Source: Neobacillus niacini
GTDB lineage: Bacteria > Bacillota > Bacilli > Bacillales > Cytobacillaceae
DNA length: 64,000 nt
Assembly (NCBI RefSeq): GCF_023715785.1
Contig: NZ_JAMBOX010000010.1
Location: 1-64,000 of the forward strand
Reading direction: 5' to 3'
Under the pieces are notes generated by a model. That model did no database searches. It worked only from the letters and a program-made list of their open reading frames with translations, and was not told the DNA's origin. The position numbers were made by a program, and so were the translations under genes. Positions 18,592 through 26,714 of this stretch are shown here, in pieces (positions within the stretch are counted from its first letter, which is position 1; every line of letters starts with the position of its first letter).

Positions 18592-20031
18592 TTAAACAAT
18601 ACCTAACAATGTATAAAGTGCAATGATCACAAATACCGCGAGGGTTTTAATAACGGTAATGGCAAAAATGTCCCGGTACGATTGTTTATGGGTCAATCCT
18701 GTTACAGCAAGCAAGGTAATAACTGCACCGTTATGCGGCAGGGTATCCATCCCGCCTGACGCCATTGCGACGACGCGGTGCATGACTTCCGGTGGGATAT
18801 CGGCGGCAGCAATCGCCTGATTATACTTATCCGCCATGGCCCCCAAGGCAATCCCCATACCGCCGGATGCCGAACCGGTCATCCCCGCAAGTGTCGTCGT
18901 TGTAACGGCGCCGTTCACTAGCGGATTGGTGAATGTGGTGGAAATCCCATCACTGATTTTCGCAAAACCTGGCAACGCAGCAATGACACCGCCGAATCCG
19001 TACTCAGCACCAGTATTCATCGTAGCCAGCAGCGACCCGCCAATCGCAGTATTGACTCCCTCTTTAAAGCCGTTAAATACTCGTTTATAATCATAGGCAA
19101 TCGATGTCACAATCCCGACAATCAGCGCCATCATGATCGCCCAGATGGCGGCAGAGGCGGCAACATCGACTTTGTAAGCATCTAGGCCGAGTGCGGCAAA
19201 GTCAAAGCCGTTTGGATACCATTTTGGAATATACGTGACAAACAGTTTATTTGTGACCCCGACCAAAATGAGCGGAACAAAGGCAAGAATTTGTCGTGCT
19301 AATGATTGCTGGGCAGTTAGGTCAGGCAGGGCCGGTTCATCATGAACAGGTTTTTCTTTTTCTACAGCAGCCGCTGTTTCTGTGCCAAACCCGTAATAGC
19401 CCTCACCAGCTTTTTCAGCCTTCTTCCTTCTTGCTTCCAGATAAAACAAGCCTGCTGATAGAACAACGATGGCACCGATGATTCCAAGAATCGGGGCTGC
19501 ATAAATATCCGTTTTGAAAAAGGAAATCGGGATGACGTTCTGAATTTGCGGTGTTCCCGGCAACGCATCCATCGTAAAGGTAAACGCACCAAGCGCAATC
19601 GTTCCCGGGATCAGCCGTTTCGGTATATCTGCTTGCTTAAACATTTGTGCGGCAAATGGATATATGGCAAATACGGCTACGAACAAGCTGACACCGCTGT
19701 AAGTTAAAATGGCGCCAAGCAATACAATTGTCAGAATCGCGCGTTTCGCCCCGAGCCAGCTCACAATCGTCTTGGCTATCGACTCAGCAATTCCCGACAT
19801 TTCAACTACCTTACCAAAAATAGCTCCCAATAAGAAGACAGCAAAATAAGATTTAATAAATCCGACCATTTTTTCCATGAACACACCTGAGAAAAATGGC
19901 AGTACGTGGTGTGGTGCAATTAACACCACCGCCAGCAGGGCGCAAATTGGGGCAAACAAAATAACTGAATAACCGCGGTACGCCACAAACATTAATAACC
20001 CCAGTGCCAATAAAATGACCAATAATTCCAT
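18592..20031 (-). CDS. GntP-family permease (short-chain hydroxy-acid/ketone uptake)
   Basis: 479 residues with about 12-14 hydrophobic segments. It shows the GntP/HbuT family pattern: a start MELLVILLALGLLMFVAYRG, GAIFGKVVEMSGIAESIA near 70, and the charged mid-loop near 205-240. The conserved GTPQIQNVIP, NTGAEYGFGGVIAALPGF and GGMDTLPHNGAVITLLAVTG follow. YxjC of B. subtilis is the likely counterpart. Its own sigma-54 promoter and cre site lie upstream; bdh follows 19 bp downstream. The likely substrate, from context, is 3-hydroxybutyrate or acetoacetate rather than gluconate. Confidence 0.87.
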   Translation of the reverse strand: MELLVILLALGLLMFVAYRGYSVILFAPICALLAVVLIAPHHVLPFFSGVFMEKMVGFIKSYFAVFLLGAIFGKVVEMSGIAESIAKTIVSWLGAKRAILTIVLLGAILTYSGVSLFVAVFAIYPFAAQMFKQADIPKRLIPGTIALGAFTFTMDALPGTPQIQNVIPISFFKTDIYAAPILGIIGAIVVLSAGLFYLEARRKKAEKAGEGYYGFGTETAAAVEKEKPVHDEPALPDLTAQQSLARQILAFVPLILVGVTNKLFVTYIPKWYPNGFDFAALGLDAYKVDVAASAAIWAIMMALIVGIVTSIAYDYKRVFNGFKEGVNTAIGGSLLATMNTGAEYGFGGVIAALPGFAKISDGISTTFTNPLVNGAVTTTTLAGMTGSASGGMGIALGAMADKYNQAIAAADIPPEVMHRVVAMASGGMDTLPHNGAVITLLAVTGLTHKQSYRDIFAITVIKTLAVFVIIALYTLLGIV

Positions 20032-20075
20032 ATAAATCCCCCTTGAACTAAAATCTATAAAGAGCAGCTTTTTAA

Positions 20076-20089
20076 AGTAAACGTTTTCA
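20076..20089 (-). promoter_or_regulatory. cre (CcpA) site between the gntP promoter and gntP
   Basis: AGTAAACGTTTTCA matches TGWAANCGNTNWCA at 13 of 14 positions on the plus strand; it is near-palindromic. It lies about 45 bp upstream of the gntP start and downstream of the -24/-12 promoter, where bound CcpA would act as a roadblock. Confidence 0.7.
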
Positions 20090-20125
20090 AAAATGATGAA
20101 GCTGGTCTTTACATTTATCTCTTAA

Positions 20126-20142
20126 TGCAACTATTGTGCCAA
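20126..20142 (-). promoter_or_regulatory. Sigma-54 (-24/-12) promoter of gntP-bdh
   Basis: On the minus strand TTGGCAC-N5-TTGCA is a perfect match to the sigma-54 consensus with correct GG to GC spacing (10 bases between). It is 95 bp upstream of the gntP start. It lies downstream of three palindromic activator sites and a gene for a sigma-54 activator is nearby. Confidence 0.92.
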
Positions 20143-20225
20143 ATATTTTAGAAAATTTGAAATACTGTATTTTAAAGGGTTTCTACTATTCTACAATTGT
20201 TAATGAGGAAAATTAGCTCAACTAT

Positions 20226-20282
20226 TTCCGAAAACCCGGAAAATATCGGTCCGCAAATTCGGAACTTTCCGGGTTTTCGGAA
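20226..20282. promoter_or_regulatory. Three activator-binding palindromes (UAS) for the gntP promoter
   Basis: Three 16-bp sites of the form TTCCG-N6-CGGAA: 20226-20241, 20249-20264 (first base G instead of T) and 20267-20282. They lie 85-155 bp upstream of the -24/-12 element, the usual place for sigma-54 enhancers. The same palindrome occurs three times upstream of scoA and I did not notice it elsewhere in the window, so it is very likely the operator of the PAS-AAA-Fis activator. Confidence 0.85.
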
Positions 20283-20289
20283 CCATTTC

Positions 20290-20949
20290 TTAAAAAATAT
20301 TTTCGTTTACTTGAAAGGAGGCTTCTGTTTTTTCTCTGACCATCTCCAGACTAACTCCCTCTTGGAGCTCATCCAGGACTAATCCTTCCTCTGTTAACCT
20401 GAATACCGCGAGCTCGGTAATAATCACATCGACTACCCCTTTTCCTGTCAATGGAAGCCTGCATTGTTCCAGGATTTTCGGCGCACCGTTCTTAGCGGTA
20501 TGCTCCATGGCGACAATCACCTTCTTTGCCCCTGTCACCAAATCCATCGCGCCCCCCATACCAGGCACCATTTTACCCGGAATCATCCAGTTAGCCAGAT
20601 TCCCTTCTGCATCGACTTCAAGTCCGCCAAGAACGGTCACATCGACATGACCGCCACGAATCAGTTCAAACGAAAACAAGCTGTCAAAGAAGGCACCGCC
20701 TTCAATAATTCCAGCGGGCTGTCCCCCGGCATTTACGATATCAGGGTCAATTTCACCTTCTACTGGGCCAAGTCCGACGTAGCCATTTTCCGATTGAAGG
20801 ATGACACTCACATCCTCCGGGAGGTAGTTTGGCACCATGGTAGGCAAGCCGATTCCCAGATTTACCACGTCACCGTCTTTCAATTCTTTTGCCACACGAG
20901 CAGCAATAATCTGTTTTGGATTCATTAGAGTGGCTTTCATCTTTAACAA
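20290..20949 (-). CDS. scoB: Succinyl-CoA:3-ketoacid CoA-transferase subunit B
   Basis: 219 residues; beta subunit of acetoacetate/3-oxoacid CoA transferase. The signatures are [20 protein letters not shown] (residues 20-39) and the catalytic Glu in [10 protein letters not shown] near 55. [20 protein letters not shown] and the conserved [19 protein letters not shown] follow. The frame starts 7 bp inside scoA, so the subunits are co-translated. It transfers CoA from succinyl-CoA to acetoacetate, feeding beta-ketothiolase. The alternative start two codons later (ATGAAAGCC) cannot be excluded. Confidence 0.92.
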   Translation of the reverse strand: MLKMKATLMNPKQIIAARVAKELKDGDVVNLGIGLPTMVPNYLPEDVSVILQSENGYVGLGPVEGEIDPDIVNAGGQPAGIIEGGAFFDSLFSFELIRGGHVDVTVLGGLEVDAEGNLANWMIPGKMVPGMGGAMDLVTGAKKVIVAMEHTAKNGAPKILEQCRLPLTGKGVVDVIITELAVFRLTEEGLVLDELQEGVSLEMVREKTEASFQVNENIF

Positions 20950-21599
20950 CCTCCTGCAACGACAATTTTGTCCACTAAAATCCCCGGCGTCATGACTTCA
21001 TCCGGGTCAATTTCGCCGATTTCCACGAGGTGCTCTACCTGAACAATGACAGTGTCGGCGGCCAGCGCCATTAACGGGTTAAAGTTTCGGGCCGAGCGAT
21101 GGTAGACTAGATTTCCTGCTTTATCCGCTTTAAATGCTTTTAATAGCGCTACTTCACAGCGAAGCGGTTTTTCCAGCAAGTATTCGCGGCCATCGACAAC
21201 AATCTTTTCCTTTCCTTCTTCGACAACGGTCCCTACCCCTGTTGGTGTCAGAACCCCGCCAAGCCCGGAACCGCCTGCCCGGATTCGCTCCGCAAGAGTG
21301 CCCTGCGGAACGAGCTCTACTTCCAGTTCGCCGGAGAGCATTTGCCGGCCGGTCTCCGGATTTGTCCCTATGTGGGAAGTGATTACTTTCTTTAGGCGTC
21401 TGTTTACCACGAGCGGCCCCACGCCAGTTTCTACGAAGGCCGTGTCATTAGCGATAAGCGTGAGATCTTTAAGGTTTGCTTCAAGGATAGCCGAGACTAG
21501 CTTCTCTGGGGTTCCTACTCCCATAAATCCTCCTGCCATAATCGTCATGCCATCATTTAAAATGGAAGGAACCTCTTCCATTGTCATCAGTTTTTGCAT
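20943..21599 (-). CDS. scoA: Succinyl-CoA:3-ketoacid CoA-transferase subunit A
   Basis: 218 residues; alpha subunit. It carries the CoA-transferase family I start ([20 protein letters not shown], residues 15-34), the Gly-rich [15 protein letters not shown] near 110-125 and the C-terminal [30 protein letters not shown] gives a strong ribosome-binding site for the ATG. First gene of the scoAB unit, driven by the -24/-12 promoter 40 bp upstream. Together with bdh and gntP this reproduces the B. subtilis yxjC-scoAB-yxjF set, but split into two transcription units. Confidence 0.92.
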   Translation of the reverse strand: MQKLMTMEEVPSILNDGMTIMAGGFMGVGTPEKLVSAILEANLKDLTLIANDTAFVETGVGPLVVNRRLKKVITSHIGTNPETGRQMLSGELEVELVPQGTLAERIRAGGSGLGGVLTPTGVGTVVEEGKEKIVVDGREYLLEKPLRCEVALLKAFKADKAGNLVYHRSARNFNPLMALAADTVIVQVEHLVEIGEIDPDEVMTPGILVDKIVVAGGC

Positions 21600-21638
21600 G
21601 TTTCCTGCACCTCCTAAGATTCTATTAATCTAGGTATT

Positions 21639-21655
21639 TGCAAGTATCGTACCAA
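21639..21655 (-). promoter_or_regulatory. Sigma-54 (-24/-12) promoter of scoAB
   Basis: TTGGTAC-N5-TTGCA on the minus strand matches the sigma-54 consensus with one substitution (C to T) and exact spacing. The predicted transcript starts about 30 bases before the scoA ATG. Confidence 0.9.
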
Positions 21656-21686
21656 CTGAAATGACTTGATAATCTAGCTTGTGTTA

Positions 21687-21751
21687 TTCCGCAGTGCCGG
21701 AAATTTCCCGGATGACGGAATTTCGGTGAGCGAGATTCCGGATTTACGGAA
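21687..21751. promoter_or_regulatory. Three activator-binding palindromes (UAS) for the scoAB promoter
   Basis: Sites of the form TTCCG-N6-CGGAA at 21687-21702, 21705-21720 (TTCCC in the left half) and 21736-21751, 30-110 bp upstream of the -24/-12 element. They are the same element as upstream of gntP, including variable spacing between copies. Confidence 0.85.
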
Positions 21752-21780
21752 AGAGGATGCCCTCTTTTAAGGCACCCTCT
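21752..21780. terminator. Terminator after the yjbR-like gene
   Basis: AGAGGATGCC pairs with GGCACCCTCT (10 bp, one G-T pair). The T tract is short (TTTCC on minus). It separates the yjbR unit from the scoAB control region. Confidence 0.6.
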
Positions 21781-21796
21781 TTCATTTAATTACCAT

Positions 21797-22168
21797 TCAA
21801 TTTGTGTGCAATTCTTTCCACTTCTTCACCAAACGCTTCGGCGCCGCCCTTAGGTAGGCTTCTTGAAGGAGGTCGGCCAATTCACCCCAAACTTCACCAT
21901 GCGGATTTTGAATCGACACCCAGCCGTGTTGTCCGATATACGGGGTTTTGTAAAAATACTCTTTCTGCAGCAATAGTGCTTGGGTTTCCCGATCCGACTT
22001 GAACGACAAGTTGAATCCCTTCTCGCTTTCCCCTGTAATAACAAAGGATTTTCCGTTGACCTTAAACGTTTTGTGGCCAAAGCCGTCAATGATTTCAACG
22101 GCTTCAGGCAGTGCGAGACAAATCTTGCGAACATTTTCAAGCATGCCTGCCGTGTTTACTGAGTTCAT
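21797..22168 (-). CDS. MmcQ/YjbR family protein
   Basis: 123 residues from the ATG at 22168, preferred over a GTG nine bases upstream because AGGTG is better spaced. The MmcQ/YjbR pattern is visible: CLALPEAVEIIDGFGHKTFK near the start, then the core KTPYIGQHGWVSI and the C-terminal helix EAYLRAAPKRLVKKW. These are small CyaY-like fold proteins, sometimes called DNA-binding, without known enzymatic role. It is immediately downstream of the VOC gene, so probably co-transcribed. Confidence 0.8.
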   Translation of the reverse strand: MNSVNTAGMLENVRKICLALPEAVEIIDGFGHKTFKVNGKSFVITGESEKGFNLSFKSDRETQALLLQKEYFYKTPYIGQHGWVSIQNPHGEVWGELADLLQEAYLRAAPKRLVKKWKELHTN

Positions 22169-22177
22169 GCTTAGCAC

Positions 22178-22573
22178 CTATTTTGCATTCTCATCAGGTT
22201 GATGAATACCGAATACATTTCCTTCTGTATCGATGTAGTAGCCTTGCCACGCCATGCCTGGTAGAGCATATTTCGGCATAGCGACCTTGCCGCCGTTCTC
22301 GAGAATTTTAACCTCTGTTGCATCGTAATTTTCCACACCCATTGTGCAAGCGTACCCATTTAAAGCCTGGTTCGGTTCTGGCGCCGCACCTTGGCGCTGC
22401 ATCAGCGCGCCGTTGATCCCCGGTTCCTTTTCATCGCCAGTCACCGCCCCGAAATAAGGCATTCCAGCGTACTCGCTCCAATCCTGAAAGGACCAGCCGA
22501 ATACCTCGCCGTAAAATTTCTTTGCCCGTTCCATGTCGCTTACATGAATTTCAAAATGCACTAATCTTCCCAT
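22178..22573 (-). CDS. VOC-family (glyoxalase-like) protein
   Basis: 131 residues with the vicinal oxygen chelate fold: MGRLVHFEIHVSDMERAKKF at the start, FGWSFQDW, the central repeat VENYDATEVKILENGGKV, and the C-terminal YIDTEGNVFGIHQPD. The His7/Glu9 and late Glu/Asp pattern could bind a metal. Substrate is unknown. GGGAGGCTCTC precedes the ATG. It probably forms a two-gene unit with the yjbR-like gene. Confidence 0.8.
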   Translation of the reverse strand: MGRLVHFEIHVSDMERAKKFYGEVFGWSFQDWSEYAGMPYFGAVTGDEKEPGINGALMQRQGAAPEPNQALNGYACTMGVENYDATEVKILENGGKVAMPKYALPGMAWQGYYIDTEGNVFGIHQPDENAK

Positions 22574-22678
22574 GAGAGCCTCCCATTTTTTTAAAAATTA
22601 AGGTTTTCTTGAAGTTTCACTGTCCAACAGTATAGACAAATAGAAAACGACTAATACGGTATCAATAATAATACCAAT

Positions 22679-23338
22679 CTATAAATTCGGTATTTGCCAA
22701 TCAATTTCCTGCATACCAATTTCCCTCAGGATGGCATTTGCCCGTGAGAATGGCCTGCTTCCAAAAAAGCCCTTGTTCGCTGAAAACGGGCTGGGGTGCG
22801 GTGACTTAAGAATGAAATGCCTGGATGAAGTAATCAATTGCTGTTTCTGTTGGGCAAAGTTCCCCCACAGAAAAAACACAACCGGCTTCTCCCGTTGATT
22901 TAAGGTTTCAATCACTTTGTCCGTGAAGGTCTCCCAGCCTAGTCCTTTATGCGAGTTTGGGGTCGCAGCCCGGACCGTCAATACTGTGTTTAACAGCAAT
23001 CCCCCCTGCTTCGCCCACTCCACTAAGTAACCGTTATTGGGAATATAGCAGCCTAAATCAGCCTGCAGCTCCTTATAAATATTTTGCAAGGATGGCGGAG
23101 CTGCGACGCCCGGTTTAACGGAAAAGCTTAATCCATGAGCCTGCCCATGACCATGATAGGGATCTTGGCCAATAATCACCACTTTCGTTTCGTTGTACGG
23201 AGTAAGATGAAGCGCATTGAAAATATCATATTGAACCGGATAGATGACTTTGGATTGATATTCTTCTTTTAAAATTCCCCTCAACCGTTGATAATACGGT
23301 TTCTGAAATTCTCCTTCCAGCAACGGGGAGCCAATCAT
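22679..23338 (-). CDS. ung: Uracil-DNA glycosylase (family 1)
   Basis: 219 residues, full length. It has the water-activating loop [18 protein letters not shown] (residues 61-78, catalytic Asp63), the Ser/Pro loop, the uracil-specificity Asn in LLNTVLTV and the DNA-intercalation loop HPSPFSA near 182 with the catalytic His. It removes uracil from DNA to start base-excision repair. The gene stands alone with no visible strong terminator. Confidence 0.95.
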   Translation of the reverse strand: MIGSPLLEGEFQKPYYQRLRGILKEEYQSKVIYPVQYDIFNALHLTPYNETKVVIIGQDPYHGHGQAHGLSFSVKPGVAAPPSLQNIYKELQADLGCYIPNNGYLVEWAKQGGLLLNTVLTVRAATPNSHKGLGWETFTDKVIETLNQREKPVVFFLWGNFAQQKQQLITSSRHFILKSPHPSPFSANKGFFGSRPFSRANAILREIGMQEIDWQIPNL

Positions 23339-23413
23339 TTTTTAAAATAGCCATTGTTTTTGCCACGCTCATTTCTAGGTTTGGTAATCATATAAATTAT
23401 AAAGGGTTTCATT

Positions 23414-23590
23414 TTGTTTTGTCCTTAAAGGTGGACTCCCTTACGGACAGTTTCATCAGATTTTCCATCAGTTTTGTCTTTAAGACTCCTTATCGAGGAC
23501 ACTTTAACCCTTTTTTGACGCGATTTTGTCCTCAAGACGCCTTCCTACGGACAGTTTCGCCCAATCCTCATCCGGTTTTGTCCGTAGGAA
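23414..23590. repeat. About 3.5 degenerate copies of a ~50-bp repeat
   Basis: Four blocks built from TTTTGTC(C), an AAG(G/A)-rich spacer, then CCTTACGGACAGTTTC or variants (23418-23455, 23468-23506, 23522-23556, 23575-23590). Each block has a loose inverted repeat, GTCC...GGAC. No coding evidence. It looks like a Bacillus intergenic repeat family. Confidence 0.55.
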
Positions 23591-23955
23591 GCAAAAAAAG
23601 TCCTCTGCTTCTTTCCCAAAAAAACAGTTGCTATTTGATTCAGTTACTGCTACTATAAAGTAGCGTTATTTTGGAAAGCTAATATATCTATTGGTTCTGA
23701 GTCTTTCCAAGCAGATAATTTTGACCACTTCCACTAGGGAGTTAAGGCCATACGGACAGCCGGGTCAAATGCCGATTGGCAACTTAGTTGCCCTATTGAT
23801 TGAGTTAAAAGCTCAAATTTTATAAGTTGGTTACTTTACAACCAGTGCATATGCACACAACTTGTGAAACGGTCAATAAGAGTGGTAAAAGTAAATTATT
23901 TGCTATATAGACTCTGATCAAATTTGATATATTTGAATATTAATAGCTTTCTTCA
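23591..23955. other. Non-coding region upstream of the polyamine genes
   Basis: No credible ORF. It contains a tight hairpin GGCAAC-TTA-GTTGCC (23778-23792), a TTGAG/CTCAA hairpin (23800-23816) and a 12-bp palindrome GTGCATATGCAC (23845-23856) that could be an operator. A weak promoter (TTGAAT-17-TAATGT, 23933-23961) would start a leader of about 155 bases before the next gene. Confidence 0.4.
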
Positions 23956-24040
23956 TAATGTCCAAATGACAATTATGGTTAAGGTATCACTGTGACTTTT
24001 TACGGGATACTTGTGCTATTTAATATGAGAATACTATCTT

Positions 24041-24087
24041 AAGCAAGTGTTGTGCGCGGAATATGCGATTCACACTTGCTTTTTTTG
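24041..24087 (+). terminator. Terminator just upstream of the polyamine operon (possible attenuator)
   Basis: AAGCAAGTGT (24041-24050) pairs perfectly with ACACTTGCTT (24072-24081), followed by TTTTT. It ends only 38 bp before the gene start, with no upstream gene on this strand to terminate. That suggests conditional termination of the leader. Confidence 0.75.
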
Positions 24088-24125
24088 TTGCAGAAAAAAA
24101 TTATTTTAAGCGAGGGGATACCAAA

Positions 24126-25367
24126 ATGGGTAAAGCACTTATTATCGGAGCCGGCGGCGTAGCATCGGTAGCAGTTCATAAATGCGTTCAAAACAGTGAA
24201 GTATTTGAAGAGATTTGCATCGCAAGCCGTACGAAATCAAAATGTGATGATCTTAAAGCAAAATTAGAGGGCACAACCACAACCAAGATTACCACTGCAC
24301 AAGTAGACGCGGACAACGTGGATGAACTAATCGCGTTAATCAATGAAGTAAAGCCGGATATCGTCATGAACCTGGCATTGCCTTATCAAGATTTAACGAT
24401 CATGGATGCATGTCTTGCTACGAAAACTCACTACATGGATACTGCTAACTACGAGCCTGAAGATACAGCGAAATTCGAGTACAAATGGCAGTGGGAATAC
24501 AAAGAGCGCTTTGAAAAAGCCGGCATTACCGCGCTATTGGGCTCAGGCTTTGACCCAGGTGTAACTGGCGTATTCTCCGCTTATGCATTAAAACACTACT
24601 TTGATGAAATCGAATATATTGACATTCTTGACTGCAATGGCGGCGACCACGGCTATCCATTCGCAACTAACTTTAATCCGGAAATCAACATCCGTGAAGT
24701 TTCCGCTAACGGACGTTACTGGGCAAATGGCGAGTGGATTGAAACACAGCCAATGGAAATCAAGCGTACTTACAACTTCAAAGAAGTTGGCGAAAAGGAT
24801 ATGTACCTGCTTTACCATGAAGAGCTTGAATCCCTTGCAAAAAATATCCCTGGCCTGAAGCGTGCTCGTTTCTTCATGACATTCGGTCAAAGCTATTTGA
24901 CACACTTAAAGGCGCTTGAGAATGTTGGCATGACTTCCATCGAGCCAATCGAATTCGAAGGCAAGCAAATCATTCCGCTTCAATTCTTGAAAGCAGTATT
25001 GCCGGATCCGGCTACCCTTGGACCACGTACTGTCGGTAAAACCAACATTGGCTGTATCTTCAAAGGGAAAAAGGACGGCAAAGATAAGACTTATTACGTC
25101 TATAATGTTTGCGATCACCAAGAGTGCTATCGCGAAGTTGGCTCACAGGCCATCTCTTATACAACTGGCGTTCCTGCCATGATTGGGGCCGCAATGATCC
25201 TGACTGGCAAGTGGAACAAACCGGGCGTATTCAATATTGAAGAGTTTAATCCAGATCCATTCATGGAAGAGTTGAACAAATGGGGACTTCCATGGGTAGA
25301 AGACTTCAATCCTGTGCTTGTGGATGAGCTGCCAGAAGACTCAAAACAGCCGGAGCTTGTTCGGTAA
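24126..25367 (+). CDS. Carboxynorspermidine/carboxyspermidine dehydrogenase (saccharopine dehydrogenase family)
   Basis: 413 residues from the ATG at 24126 (GAGGGG site); the longer frame from 24063 runs through the terminator. The Rossmann motif is GKALIIGAGGVASVAVHKC (residues 2-20). Then come the family blocks IVMNLALPYQDLTIMDACL, GSGFDPGVTGVFSAY and the substrate-domain ILDCNGGDHGYPFATNFNP. It condenses aspartate semialdehyde with a diamine (putrescine or diaminopropane) and reduces it to carboxyspermidine or carboxynorspermidine. The decarboxylase gene follows after one base, confirming the pathway. This is the alternative spermidine/norspermidine route, independent of S-adenosylmethionine. 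Confidence 0.9.
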   Translation: MGKALIIGAGGVASVAVHKCVQNSEVFEEICIASRTKSKCDDLKAKLEGTTTTKITTAQVDADNVDELIALINEVKPDIVMNLALPYQDLTIMDACLATKTHYMDTANYEPEDTAKFEYKWQWEYKERFEKAGITALLGSGFDPGVTGVFSAYALKHYFDEIEYIDILDCNGGDHGYPFATNFNPEINIREVSANGRYWANGEWIETQPMEIKRTYNFKEVGEKDMYLLYHEELESLAKNIPGLKRARFFMTFGQSYLTHLKALENVGMTSIEPIEFEGKQIIPLQFLKAVLPDPATLGPRTVGKTNIGCIFKGKKDGKDKTYYVYNVCDHQECYREVGSQAISYTTGVPAMIGAAMILTGKWNKPGVFNIEEFNPDPFMEELNKWGLPWVEDFNPVLVDELPEDSKQPELVR

Positions 25368-25368
25368 C

Positions 25369-26496
25369 ATGCGATTTGAAGAACTACCTACACCATGTTA
25401 TGTAGTCGACGAGGCGCTTATCGAAAAAAACCTTAAAATCCTGAACGGTGTTATGGAACGGACAGGCGCGAAGATTGTATTGGCCCAAAAGGCTTTTTCG
25501 ATGACAACCATGTATCCCCTCATTGGTAAGTATTTAAGCGGAACGACTGCAAGTGGTTTATACGAAGCACGGCTGGGCTATGAGGAAATGGGCAAAGAGA
25601 ATCACGTCTTTGCCCCGGCCTATCGTGACGATGAAATCGATGAAATCATCGAGATTTGTGACCATATCATCTTTAATTCTTTTTCACAGTTGGAAAAGTT
25701 TAAAGAAAAGGCATTAAAGTCCGGCAGAAAAGTGGGCTTGCGCATTAACCCTGAATGCTCCACCCAAATTGGACATGCTATCTATGACCCATGTTCGCCT
25801 GGATCCCGATTTGGCGTCAAGGCAGGGGATTTCCGTCCGGATTTACTTGACGGTGTATCAGGGCTCCATTTCCATACCCTTTGCCAGCAGAACTCTGACG
25901 ATTTAGAGACGACGCTTAATGCAGTGGAAGAACGATTTGGCGAATGGCTTCCGCAAATGGAATGGATTAATTTTGGCGGCGGCCACCATATTACAAGAGA
26001 AGACTACGATATTCCAAGATTGGAAGCTTGCATTAAAAGAATGCAAGAAAAGTATGGGTTGGAAGTATATCTCGAACCAGGCGAAGCGGTTGCGCTCAAT
26101 GCCGGTTACCTAATAACCTCCGTTCTCGATCTGCATCGTAATGAAGTAGACATTGCGATTCTCGATACTTCGGCTACCTGCCACATGCCGGATGTTTTGG
26201 AAATGCCTTACCGCCCGCCATTATTCGGTTCTGGTGAAGCGGGCGAGAAACCATATACGTATCGCCTTGGCGGCCAAACCTGCCTTACAGGCGATGTCAT
26301 CGGGGATTACTCATTTGATCAGCCGCTAAAGAGCGGCGACAGATTAGTATTTGGTGATATGGCGATCTACTCCATGGTAAAGAACACAACCTTTAACGGC
26401 ATGCCGTTACCGGCCATTGCTGTTCGCGATAAAAACGGCGATTGCCAAGTCGTCCGTGAATTCGGCTATCAAGATTTTAAAATGCGGCTGGCTTAA
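25369..26496 (+). CDS. nspC: Carboxynorspermidine/carboxyspermidine decarboxylase
   Basis: 375 residues from the ATG at 25369; a longer frame overlaps the previous gene and is unlikely. PLP-dependent, alanine-racemase fold: ELPTPCYVVDEALIEKNL at the start, PLP Lys in VLAQKAFSMTTMYPL near 42, and HFHTLCQQNSD. The glycine-rich NFGGGHHITREDYD, EPGEAVALNAGYL and the dimer-contributed GGQTCLTGDVIGDY (catalytic Cys region) follow. It removes CO2 to give spermidine or norspermidine. A strong terminator follows. Confidence 0.92.
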   Translation: MRFEELPTPCYVVDEALIEKNLKILNGVMERTGAKIVLAQKAFSMTTMYPLIGKYLSGTTASGLYEARLGYEEMGKENHVFAPAYRDDEIDEIIEICDHIIFNSFSQLEKFKEKALKSGRKVGLRINPECSTQIGHAIYDPCSPGSRFGVKAGDFRPDLLDGVSGLHFHTLCQQNSDDLETTLNAVEERFGEWLPQMEWINFGGGHHITREDYDIPRLEACIKRMQEKYGLEVYLEPGEAVALNAGYLITSVLDLHRNEVDIAILDTSATCHMPDVLEMPYRPPLFGSGEAGEKPYTYRLGGQTCLTGDVIGDYSFDQPLKSGDRLVFGDMAIYSMVKNTTFNGMPLPAIAVRDKNGDCQVVREFGYQDFKMRLA

Positions 26497-26535
26497 ATAG
26501 AATGGCCGCTTCTTTTTAAAGTCTATATACTTGTA

Positions 26536-26572
26536 AATCCAGCAGTTCCAAGTGAGCTGCTGGATTTTTTTT
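26536..26572 (+). terminator. Terminator of the polyamine operon
   Basis: AATCCAGCAG pairs perfectly with CTGCTGGATT, followed by a run of T residues. Confidence 0.92.
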
Positions 26573-26714
26573 GAACAAGTCCCCCAAATCCTCATTTTTA
26601 CAGTTCATTTCATACCTACCATTCCCCGGAAATTCACAAATTCTTCAATAAAGGAATAAAAAACCCAATTTTACTAAAACTTTAAGTGTATATACCATTT
26701 TAAGGGGTCCAACT

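Noticed and set aside
23419..23658. 79-codon ORF upstream of the polyamine genes
   Set aside because: It runs through the degenerate ~50-bp repeat array, has no ribosome-binding site and low-complexity composition; it is a by-product of the repeat.
26645..26676. Sigma-G promoter of the germinant receptor operon
   Set aside because: TCAATA with a 19-base gap to TTTACTA is off in both sequence and spacing; biologically expected but not demonstrable from sequence.
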